From a bacterium YEK0313 (GTDB lineage Bacteria > Pseudomonadota > Alphaproteobacteria > Rhizobiales > Phreatobacteraceae): DNA of 64,000 nucleotides. The translations under genes and the position numbers were made by a program. The DNA is taken from the NCBI GenBank assembly GCA_000751295.2, contig CCMO02000001.1, forward strand, positions 1,661,501 to 1,725,500. Reading direction: 5' to 3'. Below, piece by piece: positions 8,701 to 15,551 of this stretch. A model generated the notes under the pieces. That model did not search any database and was not told where the DNA came from. It worked only from the letters and a program-made list of their open reading frames with translations. Every line of letters begins with the position of its first letter. Within the stretch, counting starts at the first letter, position 1.

Positions 8701-10120
8701 CGGTCCAGGCTCCGGCGAGGAATTCGCCATGGGCCTCGCCGGCATAGATCACGGTTTCGAGCTGGGCGTCGGACAGAATGCCGTCGGTGACGATGCTGGC
8801 GGGGAGCGTCGGCCGATAGCTTGGCTTCGGCGGTGCGACCGAGGCCATCGCCGCCGACTGGACCAGCTTGGTCGGGTGCGGCTGCGCGCCGGGAATCCGG
8901 ATCGCCTGAAGCCCGTATTCCTCATAAATGGCGTCGGTCAGCCGGCCACCCTCGGGCGGCGTCCAGTCGACGGTTTCATAGGCGAGTTCGACGCCCTCTG
9001 GTTCGGCTATCGCTCGGCTTGGCGACGATGACGTGGCGCGGGCGAGATAGCCGCGCACGGTGCGGGGCGTCGGTGCGATAGACGCGAGCGGCGGCAGCGC
9101 GACCGGCAGGCGCGACGGGGCCTGGGTTTCGATCCAGCCGAGCAGCGTCGCCACATCCTGCGCGAGGCCAGCCGATGGCGGAAACGCGGTGGGGTCGTCG
9201 GCGGGTGCCTTGTCGATGACGGTCAGGCGGGTCTCGATGGTCGTGCCATGCTTGGCATAGACCGAGCCGTCGATCGCCGCCGTGAACACGACACGTCCGC
9301 GCTGCTGCAAGCGGACAAAGGCGTCGCGCCAGGCAGGTAGCTCAGGCGCGAAGCTGGCGCCCGTGATCGTCACGAGCCGTCCGCCATCGGCGAGCCGGGC
9401 GAGGGCCGAGGCGACATGGCGATAGGCCGCGTCGGCTACTCGGCCGCTGACATTCGCCATTACAGAAAAGGGCGGGTTCATCAGTACGACGCTTGGCATA
9501 GCGGTCGGATCGAGATGGTCATCGATCTGGGCGGCGTCGAATCGCGTGACGGGGATGGCCGGAAAGAGGGAGGAAAGAAGCGCTGCACGGGTTTCGGCCA
9601 GCTCGTTGAGCATCAGCGTCGCACCCGCCGTTTCGGCCAGGACCGCGAGCAGCCCGGTTCCGGCCGAGGGCTCCAGCACACGATCGACAGGTGTGATGGC
9701 GGCGGCAGCGAGCGCAGCGAGGCCGAGGGACACCGGCGTCGAGAACTGCTGGAAGGCCTGCGTCTCCTCAGAACGCCGGGTATGTGTCGGCAACAGGCTC
9801 GCGATCTTGGCCAGCATCGGGAGGCTGGCGGCCGGAGATCCGGACTTGCGGAAAACCGCCTTTCCGTATTTGCGCAGAAACAGCACCGTCGCCACTTCGC
9901 AGGCCTCGTAGGCCGTCTTCCAGTCCCAGGCGCCAGACGTGTCGGAAGCGCCGAATGCCGCCTCCATCGCACCGCGCAGCGTCGCGGCATCGACGGGCTG
10001 GCCCCGCTCAAGATGCGGAAGAAGGTGGTGGGCTGCGGCGAGGATGGCGGCCGGCGCCGGGCTCGCGGCAAGCGGAGACGGCGCAGCCGGAACGGCCGCG
10101 GATGCGGAAGCGATAGTCAT
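5798..10120 (-). CDS. Strawberry-notch family helicase with N-terminal methyltransferase-like domain
   Basis: 1440 residues. The N-terminal third holds an AdoMet-methyltransferase-like domain with LEPSAGTGLLAVLAE (motif I) and LMNPPFSV (motif IV, about residue 215). Then comes a superfamily 2 helicase of the strawberry-notch type: GDGTGAGKGRQSAG (Walker A, ~500), IIFDESHAM (Walker B, ~608), YVSATGATT (motif III) and GLGRTNRTNQAQPP (motif VI). Such fusions are conserved on alphaproteobacterial plasmids and islands next to a Toprim gene; proposed roles include replication, DNA remodelling or antirestriction, none established. ATG 10120 (MTIASASA) was chosen because GAGGTGACC precedes it and because the upstream part is a conserved leader also present before the klcA-like gene. 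The stop overlaps the Toprim start. Confidence 0.9.
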   Translation of the reverse strand: MTIASASAAVPAAPSPLAASPAPAAILAAAHHLLPHLERGQPVDAATLRGAMEAAFGASDTSGAWDWKTAYEACEVATVLFLRKYGKAVFRKSGSPAASLPMLAKIASLLPTHTRRSEETQAFQQFSTPVSLGLAALAAAAITPVDRVLEPSAGTGLLAVLAETAGATLMLNELAETRAALLSSLFPAIPVTRFDAAQIDDHLDPTAMPSVVLMNPPFSVMANVSGRVADAAYRHVASALARLADGGRLVTITGASFAPELPAWRDAFVRLQQRGRVVFTAAIDGSVYAKHGTTIETRLTVIDKAPADDPTAFPPSAGLAQDVATLLGWIETQAPSRLPVALPPLASIAPTPRTVRGYLARATSSSPSRAIAEPEGVELAYETVDWTPPEGGRLTDAIYEEYGLQAIRIPGAQPHPTKLVQSAAMASVAPPKPSYRPTLPASIVTDGILSDAQLETVIYAGEAHGEFLAGAWTVDETFDLVSAAPDDAQHAVRFRRGFMLGDGTGAGKGRQSAGIILDNWMRGRRKAVWISKSDKLLEDAQRDWSALGMERLLVTPLSRFPQGKPITLGQGVLFTTYATLRSDDRGEKLSRVKQIVEWLGSDFDGVIIFDESHAMQNAAGGKGERGDVSASQQGRAGLRLQHALPNARVVYVSATGATTVHNLAYAQRLGLWGGEDFPFATRAEFVEAIEDGGVAAMEVLARDLRSLGLYTSRSLSYDGVEYELLEHQLTPEQTRIYDAYAGAFSIIHNNLDAAMQAANITGDGGTLNRQAKSAARSAFESAKQRFFGHLLTSMKTPTLIRSIDQDLADGHAAVIQIVSTGEALMQRRLAEIPTEEWNDVRVDITPREYVLDYLAHSFPVQLYEPFSDSAGNLSSRPVYRDGQPVESREAVARRDELIETLASLPPVPGALDQIVQRFGTDIVAEVTGRSRRIVRRGERLAVENRAASANLAETSAFMDDLKRILVFSDAGGTGRSYHADLSARNQRLRVHYLLEPGWKADAAIQGLGRTNRTNQAQPPLFRPIATDVKAEKRFLSTIARRLDTLGAITRGQRQTGGQGLFRPEDNLESHYARDALRQLYLLLVRGKVEGCSLQMFEDATGLKLTDDNGIKDELPPITTFLNRLLALTIELQGILFTAFEQLLNAKIEGAVASGVYDLGLETLQAESFVVTDRRTIHVHPGAGAETQLLTITRRERNRPTSLDAAFDFLADPRAKLLVNGRSGRAAVQVTASSIMLDDGEIERRVALIRPMEQHHATLRSMDESHWEETDRNGFMEAWTAEIAEVPEFADSTIHIVAGLLLPIWKRLPNESTRVYRLQTDAGERIIGRRVSPAWVAGALASDAGTLTPDDAFTALIDGRTILDLAEAMQLRRVRVMGANRIELSGFTDAMRDRLRAYGLFSEIISWKLRFFVPTDASGPSILAKVLERFPVERIGEREAA

Positions 10121-10126
10121 GGAGGT

Positions 10127-10215
10127 CACCTCGGGAGAGCGGGAAACGGAGGAACCGGCAGGCGCTCTCTCTCGACCGCACCGGCTCAAACCCGTCCCGG
10201 CGAACCTCTTCCTCT
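10127..10215 (-). promoter_or_regulatory. Conserved structured leader, copy A (before helicase gene)
   Basis: This stretch is nearly identical to 10721-10808 and both end just before a start codon. On the coding strand it can fold as an outer GGGACGG/CCGTTTC stem and an inner GAGCCGG/CCGGTTC stem. The ribosome site follows the 3' arm. Candidate cis-regulatory RNA or conserved operator; see findings. Confidence 0.5.
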
Positions 10216-10229
10216 GAACGGCAGGCATG

Positions 10230-10260
10230 AAAAAAGCGCCTGACCGGAAGGCCAGGCGCT
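10230..10260 (-). terminator. Rho-independent terminator after the klcA-like gene
   Basis: On the minus strand, AGCGCCTGGCC-TTCC-GGTCAGGCGCT forms a strong stem directly followed by TTTTTT. It separates the klcA-like gene from the helicase leader, so these are separate transcription units. Confidence 0.85.
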
Positions 10261-10276
10261 CGGCGGGTCGCAGCGC

Positions 10277-10714
10277 TCAATCGATCGCCTGGAAGATCTC
10301 GGCGGACTCGGGGTGCTCCGCCGCATAGTCGTAAAGGCGGCTGTATCCCTCCGCCATCAGGTCGACGGGATATTGGAAGGAGAGATGGGAAAAGGCGAAC
10401 AGCGTCGCGATGATCCCTGCCGCCCCGGCGGACACCTCGCCTTCATAGCCGTTCGTGTCGCATATGATCTGAAGGCGGGGCTTGGAGGCTGGCGCGAGGT
10501 AAAGCGGCTTGCCATCGCGCTGATAGAAGTCCCAGAGACCGCCTCGATAATCGCGCGGGCTGAGACGCTCCATGTGATAATAGACCGTCATCTCTCCGAT
10601 CAGGAAATGCTGGCGGCCGAAGAGGGTCGGAAGGAAATCTATTCGACGAGCATCCGGAACAAGCACCGCCGAGCGGTCGACGGGTTGTTCAGCGTGGGCT
10701 GTAGTCTCGGTCAT
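10277..10714 (-). CDS. KlcA/ArdB-like antirestriction protein
   Basis: The 145-residue protein from ATG 10714 matches the KlcA/ArdB family along its length: VPDARRIDFLPTLFGR, then a YYHMERL block, YRGGLWDFYQ, LYLAPAS, NGYEGEVSAGAAGIIATLFA and a C-terminal FQ..D segment. Proteins of this family relieve type I restriction when an element enters a new host and act in the cytoplasm without resembling DNA closely. It forms its own transcription unit with a conserved leader and a clear terminator. Together with two ardC copies it gives the element several antirestriction factors. Confidence 0.85.
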   Translation of the reverse strand: MTETTAHAEQPVDRSAVLVPDARRIDFLPTLFGRQHFLIGEMTVYYHMERLSPRDYRGGLWDFYQRDGKPLYLAPASKPRLQIICDTNGYEGEVSAGAAGIIATLFAFSHLSFQYPVDLMAEGYSRLYDYAAEHPESAEIFQAID

Positions 10715-10720
10715 GGGGGG

Positions 10721-10808
10721 CACCTCGGAGAGCGGGAAACGGAGGAGCCGTCGGGCGCTCTCTCTCGACCGCACCGGCTCGACCCCGTCTCGGCCGGCCT
10801 CTCACTCT
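10721..10808 (-). promoter_or_regulatory. Conserved structured leader, copy B (before klcA-like gene)
   Basis: Near-copy of 10127-10215. Its inner stem is GAGCCG/CGGCTC and its outer stem GAGACGG/CCGTTTC. Some differences from copy A keep pairing (for example CCGGTTC to CGGCTC). The AGGTG ribosome site lies just past the stem. Confidence 0.5.
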
Positions 10809-10953
10809 GGCGTGCGGAATGACCTTTTGGCCGCTTCATCTTCCGAGGCGGGCCGCGCGCCGCTACACTTGTTCATCCGACACATGGCGGGCGGCAGCCT
10901 CGACGATCGAGGGCGCGCGCTTGCTTCACCGAGAGAGGTCAAGGGAGACGGAG

Positions 10954-11313
10954 ATGAAGGGAAGCGCGATCGGCATGCTGGCGGCGGGGTGCCTCGTGGT
11001 GGGGTTCGGCGCGGGATTCGTCGCGCGACCGATGATCTCGCCGGGCGGTTTGTCTGCCGCGGCCGTCGCCGGCGTCGCGCAGCCGAGCGAGGAAGAAGCG
11101 ATCGCCGCAGTCCGCCGTCACCGGCTGTTCACGGGAACGTCGCTTGCCAATGCGACGCTGAAACTCGGCGATTGCTCTCCGGGTGGCGTCGGTCCTGGCG
11201 TGACGTGCATGACGCAGCTCACGATGGACACGACGCGGGCCAACGCCACACCGCAGAACCGGCCGGTCGGCTTCGCGCGCGTGAACGGCCAATGGGAAGT
11301 CGCGGTCTGGTAG
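10954..11313 (+). CDS. Hypothetical secreted or membrane-anchored protein
   Basis: 119 residues from ATG 10954 (MKGSAIGMLAAGCLVVGFGAG), chosen because GGGAGACGGAG precedes it. Residues ~5-30 form a hydrophobic signal or anchor segment. The rest is soluble, with two cysteines ~14 residues apart (DCSPGGVGPGVTCMT) and a C-terminal GFARVNGQWEVAVW block resembling plasmid proteins of unknown function. It is transcribed opposite to its neighbours and probably acts in the periplasm. Confidence 0.6.
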   Translation: MKGSAIGMLAAGCLVVGFGAGFVARPMISPGGLSAAAVAGVAQPSEEEAIAAVRRHRLFTGTSLANATLKLGDCSPGGVGPGVTCMTQLTMDTTRANATPQNRPVGFARVNGQWEVAVW

Positions 11314-11319
11314 CGGATA

Positions 11320-11556
11320 TCAATCTTCGATGCCGTCACCGCCACTTGGGGGCGTGTACGCCTCGTAGGGATCGCCGTCGGCAAGGTGACCGAATGGCGT
11401 GAACACGTAGGCGCCATCATCGCGGCCGACCGCGCAGATGACGTAGCGGGTCTGCCCGGTGGCAGAGTCCGCGCATTCCATAAGCGCGAGGTTGCCGTCC
11501 GCTGCGGCGCGAAGCAGCGTCTTGAAATTGGAGCGCGCATGATCCGGGATGCTCAT
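11320..11556 (-). CDS. DUF6117 family protein
   Basis: 78 residues beginning MSIPDHARSNFKTLLRAAAD, then LALMECADSATGQTRYVICA and FTPFGHLADGDPYEAY. This pattern recurs on alphaproteobacterial plasmids under DUF6117 (name from memory). It is small and soluble, of unknown function. Its ATG overlaps the stop of the upstream 137-residue gene (ATGA), indicating translational coupling in a two-gene operon. Confidence 0.7.
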   Translation of the reverse strand: MSIPDHARSNFKTLLRAAADGNLALMECADSATGQTRYVICAVGRDDGAYVFTPFGHLADGDPYEAYTPPSGGDGIED

Positions 11557-11966
11557 GACGCGCCTCCCGCAGCTAGGCGGTCGGCGAGCCAGCGGCCGCT
11601 GCTCATCCATTCGACGGTCTGCCCCGTCGTCAGGTCGAGGACATGGGCACCTCCGGAGAAGCCATCGATGCGCGGCTCGGAGGCGACGCCCGCCCATTGG
11701 AATCCCCAGCGTCCGGCGAGGCCAAAGGTCTCGGCGCACCGCGTCACGAAGGTGATGAGGAGCTGGGGGTCGGCGGTGCCGGGATCGCGCATCCAGAGGC
11801 GCGTGGCACCATGCTCGGGCTCGATGGACAGTAAAAACGGCTCGGCCGGAGGATCTTCGGCGGCATTCTGCGCCATCAGGTCGTTGTAGATGTCGAGCGC
11901 GCGAGCAGCGTTCTCGACCGTGCCCACGTCCAGCAGGCACGAGAAGCGTGTGAAATAGTCCGCCAT
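11553..11966 (-). CDS. Conserved hypothetical protein (137 aa)
   Basis: Starts MADYFTRFSCLLDVGTVENA at 11966; GGAGACC lies just upstream. The layout (LLSIEPEHGATRLWMRDPG, then LITFVTRCAETFGLAGRWGFQWA and a C-terminal TGQTVEWMSSGRWL) is conserved in plasmid and island proteins of unknown role. No membrane segment is visible. It is coupled to DUF6117 by a 4-bp overlap. Confidence 0.65.
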   Translation of the reverse strand: MADYFTRFSCLLDVGTVENAARALDIYNDLMAQNAAEDPPAEPFLLSIEPEHGATRLWMRDPGTADPQLLITFVTRCAETFGLAGRWGFQWAGVASEPRIDGFSGGAHVLDLTTGQTVEWMSSGRWLADRLAAGGAS

Positions 11967-11983
11967 GGCGGTCTCCTGAAACG

Positions 11984-12010
11984 AAAAGAGCCCGGCGTAG
12001 GGCCGGGCTC
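11984..12010 (-). terminator. Rho-independent terminator
   Basis: A 9-bp stem GAGCCCGGC with a 5-base loop is followed on the minus strand by TTTT. It lies between the 73-residue gene and the 137-residue gene. Confidence 0.75.
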
Positions 12011-12037
12011 GAGGTGGATGTTGGGGTGTGGTTTGGT

Positions 12038-12259
12038 TCAGTAGCCGAACTGCCAGGACGGCCACGGCTGACCGTCGTCGGAGGCGCGCACCGCGTCCTT
12101 GAGGTAGGCGCTGTCGCCTTCGACGACGGTGGGATCGAGCACGGGCGTTTCGTCGATCACCGTCACGCGGCAGACGAGGCCATCTTCGACCTCGACGTGA
12201 ACCGGGACGAGATATTGGAAGACGACGCGGCGCGGCGCGTCGGTGCCGGATGTTTCCAT
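12038..12259 (-). CDS. 73-residue hypothetical protein
   Basis: METSGTDAPRRVVFQYLVPV... with AAGGAG ten bases upstream of the ATG. The sequence reads as a small beta-rich protein (VEVEDGLVCRVTVIDETPV). It is bounded by a terminator on its 3' side and a hairpin on its 5' side, so it is its own small unit between ParB and the DUF6117 pair. No function is recognised. Confidence 0.55.
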   Translation of the reverse strand: METSGTDAPRRVVFQYLVPVHVEVEDGLVCRVTVIDETPVLDPTVVEGDSAYLKDAVRASDDGQPWPSWQFGY

Positions 12260-12283
12260 CTAAGGCTCCTTGAGACAAGCAAC

Positions 12284-12307
12284 GGGGAGCGATCAGCGTC
12301 GCTCCCC
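12284..12307 (-). terminator. Hairpin downstream of the parB-like gene
   Basis: A 9-bp stem GGGGAGCGA / TCGCTCCCC with a 6-base loop lies 10 bp after the ParB-like stop. Confidence 0.6.
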
Positions 12308-12317
12308 GCCAAGTGGC

Positions 12318-14456
12318 CTATTCGGCAGCGATCAGGTCGGACGCATCCTCGTCGGCTTCGATCACCTCGTCATCGTCACCAGCGAGGAAGTCCGGCAGCG
12401 CCTCGGCGTCACCGGCGTCGCCGCCCTCAGGCTGATCGGCAACATCAGCGAGCCGCAGCGGCTCGGGCAGCCAGCCACTATCGGCCAGGAGCCGTTCGGC
12501 CTCCTTGGCCATATCGCCCTTCTTCAGGTGGTCGATGAGTTGGGCGGCCTGTTCGCCCTTCGCCTCGCGGACTGCTTCGAGGATGCGCGGCTTGGTTACG
12601 CGATTGAGGTAGTTGCCGAAGGTCGGACGCCAGCCGGCCTCCACCATGTCCAGCCCGGTCGCGCGCGTCAGGCGGTCGGCCTGGGTGAGCCGCATGTCGA
12701 GCGTATGCTGCGACACACCGCTGGAGCTGTGCGGATTCGGCCGCTCGTAAAGGGCGTTGACGCCGTAGCTGACGCAGTGGGCCAGCAGCGCCATGCGGCT
12801 GGTGTCGTCCAGGCCAGCCAGCCAATCCCAAAGCGCATCGTCGTCTTTCGGGATGTCGCTCGCCCAGGCGTCGTGCCGCTCCTGCACCGCACGGGCGGGA
12901 GGGCTGTCGGCGAGACTCTCGTCCTGCGCGGGGAAGTAGATGTGCTTCACGCCCGCTTCCATGGCGCCGTTATACATGCGGGTCATGAACCGGTCCGAGA
13001 CGAACTTGTGCAGCAGCGCCGTCATGGCGACATGCGGGTTGTTCGCGACGGCGTCGCGAAGCGCGAGCGTGCGGTAGGCGGTCAACTCGATGACCAGGCG
13101 CTCGGGCAGCGGCTTGATGGCGTCGTCTTCGTCGTCATCTTCAGTCTCGGTGGGCTGGCCGCCGATGGTAATGACGGCGCGCTGGACCGTCTGGCCGGCG
13201 GTTGCGCCCGATACGCTATCGGTCTCCGAGCCGCTGTCGCCGTCGCCGTTGCCGTCGACCGGGATAACTGGAACGTCCTCGGGGCGGACAAAGCCGCGAT
13301 CCACCGTCAGCGAGCCGTTGGCGTCGATGCTGACAAACACGCCGGCGATGGCGATGTCAGCCAGCTCGTAGTGAACCGGACGATCCTCGAAGCTCGCGAG
13401 CGCGGTCTCGATTTCGCCCAGACGCTGATCCACCTCATCCGGCAGCTCGTCGGCGTCCTGATACTCGGCTTCCAGCTTCGCCATTTCGGCGTTCAGCGCG
13501 TCAATGGTCGCCTGCTCTTCGGGCGAGAGGTCGAGCGGCGTGCCGGTGATCTCCTGCAGGCCGCGTGCCGCATCGTACGGGAAGCTCACGGCCACTTCGA
13601 TCCACTTCCACCCTTCGGCCGCGATCGTCTCGGCTTCGGCCTTCAGCTTCTCGCCAACGAGGCGGTCGAGGAGGCCCGCGTCCTGAAGCCATCCGCCGTC
13701 GTCGGACTGGAACAGGTCGCGCATGACGGTGCCGCCCGCCGCTTCATAGGCCTCGATGCCGACGAAGATGGCACGCTTGTCGGAAGCGCGCACCGTCGTC
13801 TCGGTCAGCATACGCCGGATCTGGTAGGGTTCCTTGGACCAGGCGTCCTTGATCGTGTCCCAGACCTGCTGCTGGCGCGCATGGTCTTCGGAGACCGTGA
13901 ACGCCATGAGCTGCTCCAGCGTCATGCCGTCGTCGGCATAGACGTCGAGGAGCGCCTGCGAGACCGAGGCAAGTCGCAGCCGCTGCTTGACCATGTTGAC
14001 GGGCACGAAGAACGCCGCGGCGATTTCCTCCTCGGTCATATGCTTGGCGCGCATGTCCTGAAAGGCGCGGAACTGATCGAGGGGATGGAGCGGAGCACGC
14101 TCGATGTTCTCTGCGAGCGAGACCTCTTCGGCGAGGATCTCACTGTCATTGTCGCGTACGATGCAGGGCACCGGTGCGATCTTGGCGAGGCGCTTCTGCT
14201 TCACCAGCAGTTCGAGGGCGCGGAAGCGACGGCCACCGGCCGGAACCTCGAACATGCCGGTCTCAACACCTTCCGCGTCGATGACGGGCTGGACGCTGAG
14301 GCTCTGGATCAGGCCGCGACGGGCGATCGAGGCCGCCAGGTCTTCGATCGAGACGCCGGCCTTCACGCGCCGGACGTTGGACTGGGACAGAACCAGTTTG
14401 TTGAAGGGGATGTCGCGCGAGGACGACAGGGTGATCTTCTGAACGGCAGTAGCCAT
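12318..14456 (-). CDS. ParB/RepB/Spo0J family protein (712 aa)
   Basis: The N-terminal ~200 residues hold the ParB nuclease-type domain: KLVLSQSNVRRV, IEDLAASIARRGLIQSL, VPAGGRRFRALELL and LAENIER, then an HTH region (MTEEEIAAAFFVPVNMVKQRL). The long acidic C-terminal part (residues ~290-712) is peculiar to island-borne ParB-like proteins and is about twice the usual chromosomal ParB length. It may aid partition, regulation or replication of the excised element; no ParA is next to it. ATG 14456 was chosen because MATAVQKITL follows a GCGGAGA site, which is itself paired in the conserved leader 14466-14514. Confidence 0.9.
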   Translation of the reverse strand: MATAVQKITLSSSRDIPFNKLVLSQSNVRRVKAGVSIEDLAASIARRGLIQSLSVQPVIDAEGVETGMFEVPAGGRRFRALELLVKQKRLAKIAPVPCIVRDNDSEILAEEVSLAENIERAPLHPLDQFRAFQDMRAKHMTEEEIAAAFFVPVNMVKQRLRLASVSQALLDVYADDGMTLEQLMAFTVSEDHARQQQVWDTIKDAWSKEPYQIRRMLTETTVRASDKRAIFVGIEAYEAAGGTVMRDLFQSDDGGWLQDAGLLDRLVGEKLKAEAETIAAEGWKWIEVAVSFPYDAARGLQEITGTPLDLSPEEQATIDALNAEMAKLEAEYQDADELPDEVDQRLGEIETALASFEDRPVHYELADIAIAGVFVSIDANGSLTVDRGFVRPEDVPVIPVDGNGDGDSGSETDSVSGATAGQTVQRAVITIGGQPTETEDDDEDDAIKPLPERLVIELTAYRTLALRDAVANNPHVAMTALLHKFVSDRFMTRMYNGAMEAGVKHIYFPAQDESLADSPPARAVQERHDAWASDIPKDDDALWDWLAGLDDTSRMALLAHCVSYGVNALYERPNPHSSSGVSQHTLDMRLTQADRLTRATGLDMVEAGWRPTFGNYLNRVTKPRILEAVREAKGEQAAQLIDHLKKGDMAKEAERLLADSGWLPEPLRLADVADQPEGGDAGDAEALPDFLAGDDDEVIEADEDASDLIAAE

Positions 14457-14465
14457 CGGGGTAGT

Positions 14466-14514
14466 CTCCGCGACGGGCGCCGAGAGACTCTCTCTCAGCC
14501 CTAAACCCGTCACG
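14466..14514 (-). promoter_or_regulatory. Conserved hairpin leader, type 2, before parB-like gene
   Basis: On the coding strand an outer stem CGTGACGGG/CCCGTCGCG encloses an inner stem GCTGAGAGA/TCTCTCGGC. The 3' outer arm runs into the GCGGAG ribosome site. The same architecture with a different but still pairing inner stem occurs before the ardC remnant (27344-27393). Confidence 0.6.
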
Positions 14515-14582
14515 AAGCGAAGCGCCGCCCTCTTCCTCTAAAGGGGGCAGCGCCGAGGACCGGAATTGAGGACACGCGGAAG

Positions 14583-14624
14583 CGCAAAGCCGGAGACACG
14601 GAAATCCGCATCTCCGGCTTTGCG
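14583..14624 (-). terminator. Hairpin downstream of the DUF932 gene
   Basis: A perfect 14-bp inverted repeat (CGCAAAGCCGGAGA) with a 14-base loop starts just after the DUF932 stop codon. It separates DUF932 from the ParB leader. Confidence 0.6.
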
Positions 14625-14628
14625 GATG

Positions 14629-15426
14629 TCAGGCGGCTCGATCGAGCAGCTTCTTCGCCTTAGCCTCCATGTCGAGGCGAGCGTCCTGATGGGGCTTGTC
14701 GCGTGCGACGGCGGTGATGCCCTGCACAAAATCGAAAATGCTCTCGGGCGGGCGACCTTCCTCCGTCAGGACCGCGTCGATGATCTTGCCGGTCTCGGCC
14801 TTCGAGAAGCCACGGCGGCGCAGGAAGTCGGTACGATCCTCGTCGGTGCGCGCCACGATCCGCTCGCGGGCCATCTTGATGCCGTTGACGAAAGGCAGCG
14901 GAGAGGAGTTGGCGAAGTTCGCCAGCGCCGGCGCGGCCTCATGGGCGAAGCGATTGGCGGCGTATTTGGAGTGGCGGATCGTGATCTCCTCGAAGTCCTC
15001 GACGCCCCACAGATTGCGGTTCTGGCAAACCGCGCGCAGATAGAAGCTCGCCATCCCGAGCGTCTTGGCGCCGACCTCTGAGTTCCAGCAGTAGAAGCCC
15101 CGGAAATAGAGATCCGGCGAGCCGTCCGGCAGCCGTCCGGCCTCGATCGGGTTCAAATCGTCGACGAGGAAGAGGAAGACGTCGCGATCTGAGGCATAGA
15201 GGGTGGTCGTATCCTTGGTGATGTCGACGCGCGGATTGTAGATCCCGGTCGACCAGTCGAGGACGCCGGGCACCTTCCAGCGCGTGTCGCCAGTGCCGTT
15301 GCCGGCGATGCGCTGCACCGCCTCGACCAGCTCGTGATCGAAGATGCGGCCGTAATCCGGCCCGGTGACGGCGCGCAGCTCGAGCCGACCGGTATCGGTT
15401 TCGAGCGTCTTGATCTGCTCGGCGAT
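14629..15426 (-). pseudogene. DUF932 protein, N-terminally truncated by the nested element
   Basis: The frame is open from the stop at 14629 back to 15426, where homology ends at the tip of the 11-kb element. The visible C-terminal ~265 residues fit DUF932 (TGRLELRAVTGPDYGRIFDH, YASDRDVFLFLVDD, FRGFYCWNSEVGAKTLGMA, AVCQNRNLWGVE). The family is common on plasmids and islands and its function is unknown. About 130 N-terminal residues expected for the family are missing and no start codon with a ribosome site lies at the break. Internal ATG 15318 cuts further into the domain, so the gene is probably inactive. Confidence 0.85.
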
Positions 15427-15452
15427 TTATCTGAACAGTCAAGCTGTCTCAG
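15427..15452. repeat. Left terminal inverted repeat of the nested element
   Basis: Begins TTATCTGA and ends CTGTCTCAG (15444-15452). It matches, in inverted orientation, 26571-26598. A second inverted copy of the core, TGAGACAG, lies inside at 15511-15518 and may be another recombinase site. Confidence 0.6.
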
Positions 15453-15551
15453 TCGGATTTTGCGGCGTCGTTTGCCTGAAAACCGCAGGGTCCGATCGAT
15501 CTCGGCCCCGTGAGACAGATTCGTGTAGCGCGCAGAGGTCCTGACGGCTGC

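Noticed and set aside
12270..14504. 744-codon plus-strand open frame opposite the parB-like gene
   Set aside because: It is the mirror of a well-supported ParB gene in high-GC DNA; its residues show no family pattern and it has no ribosome site.
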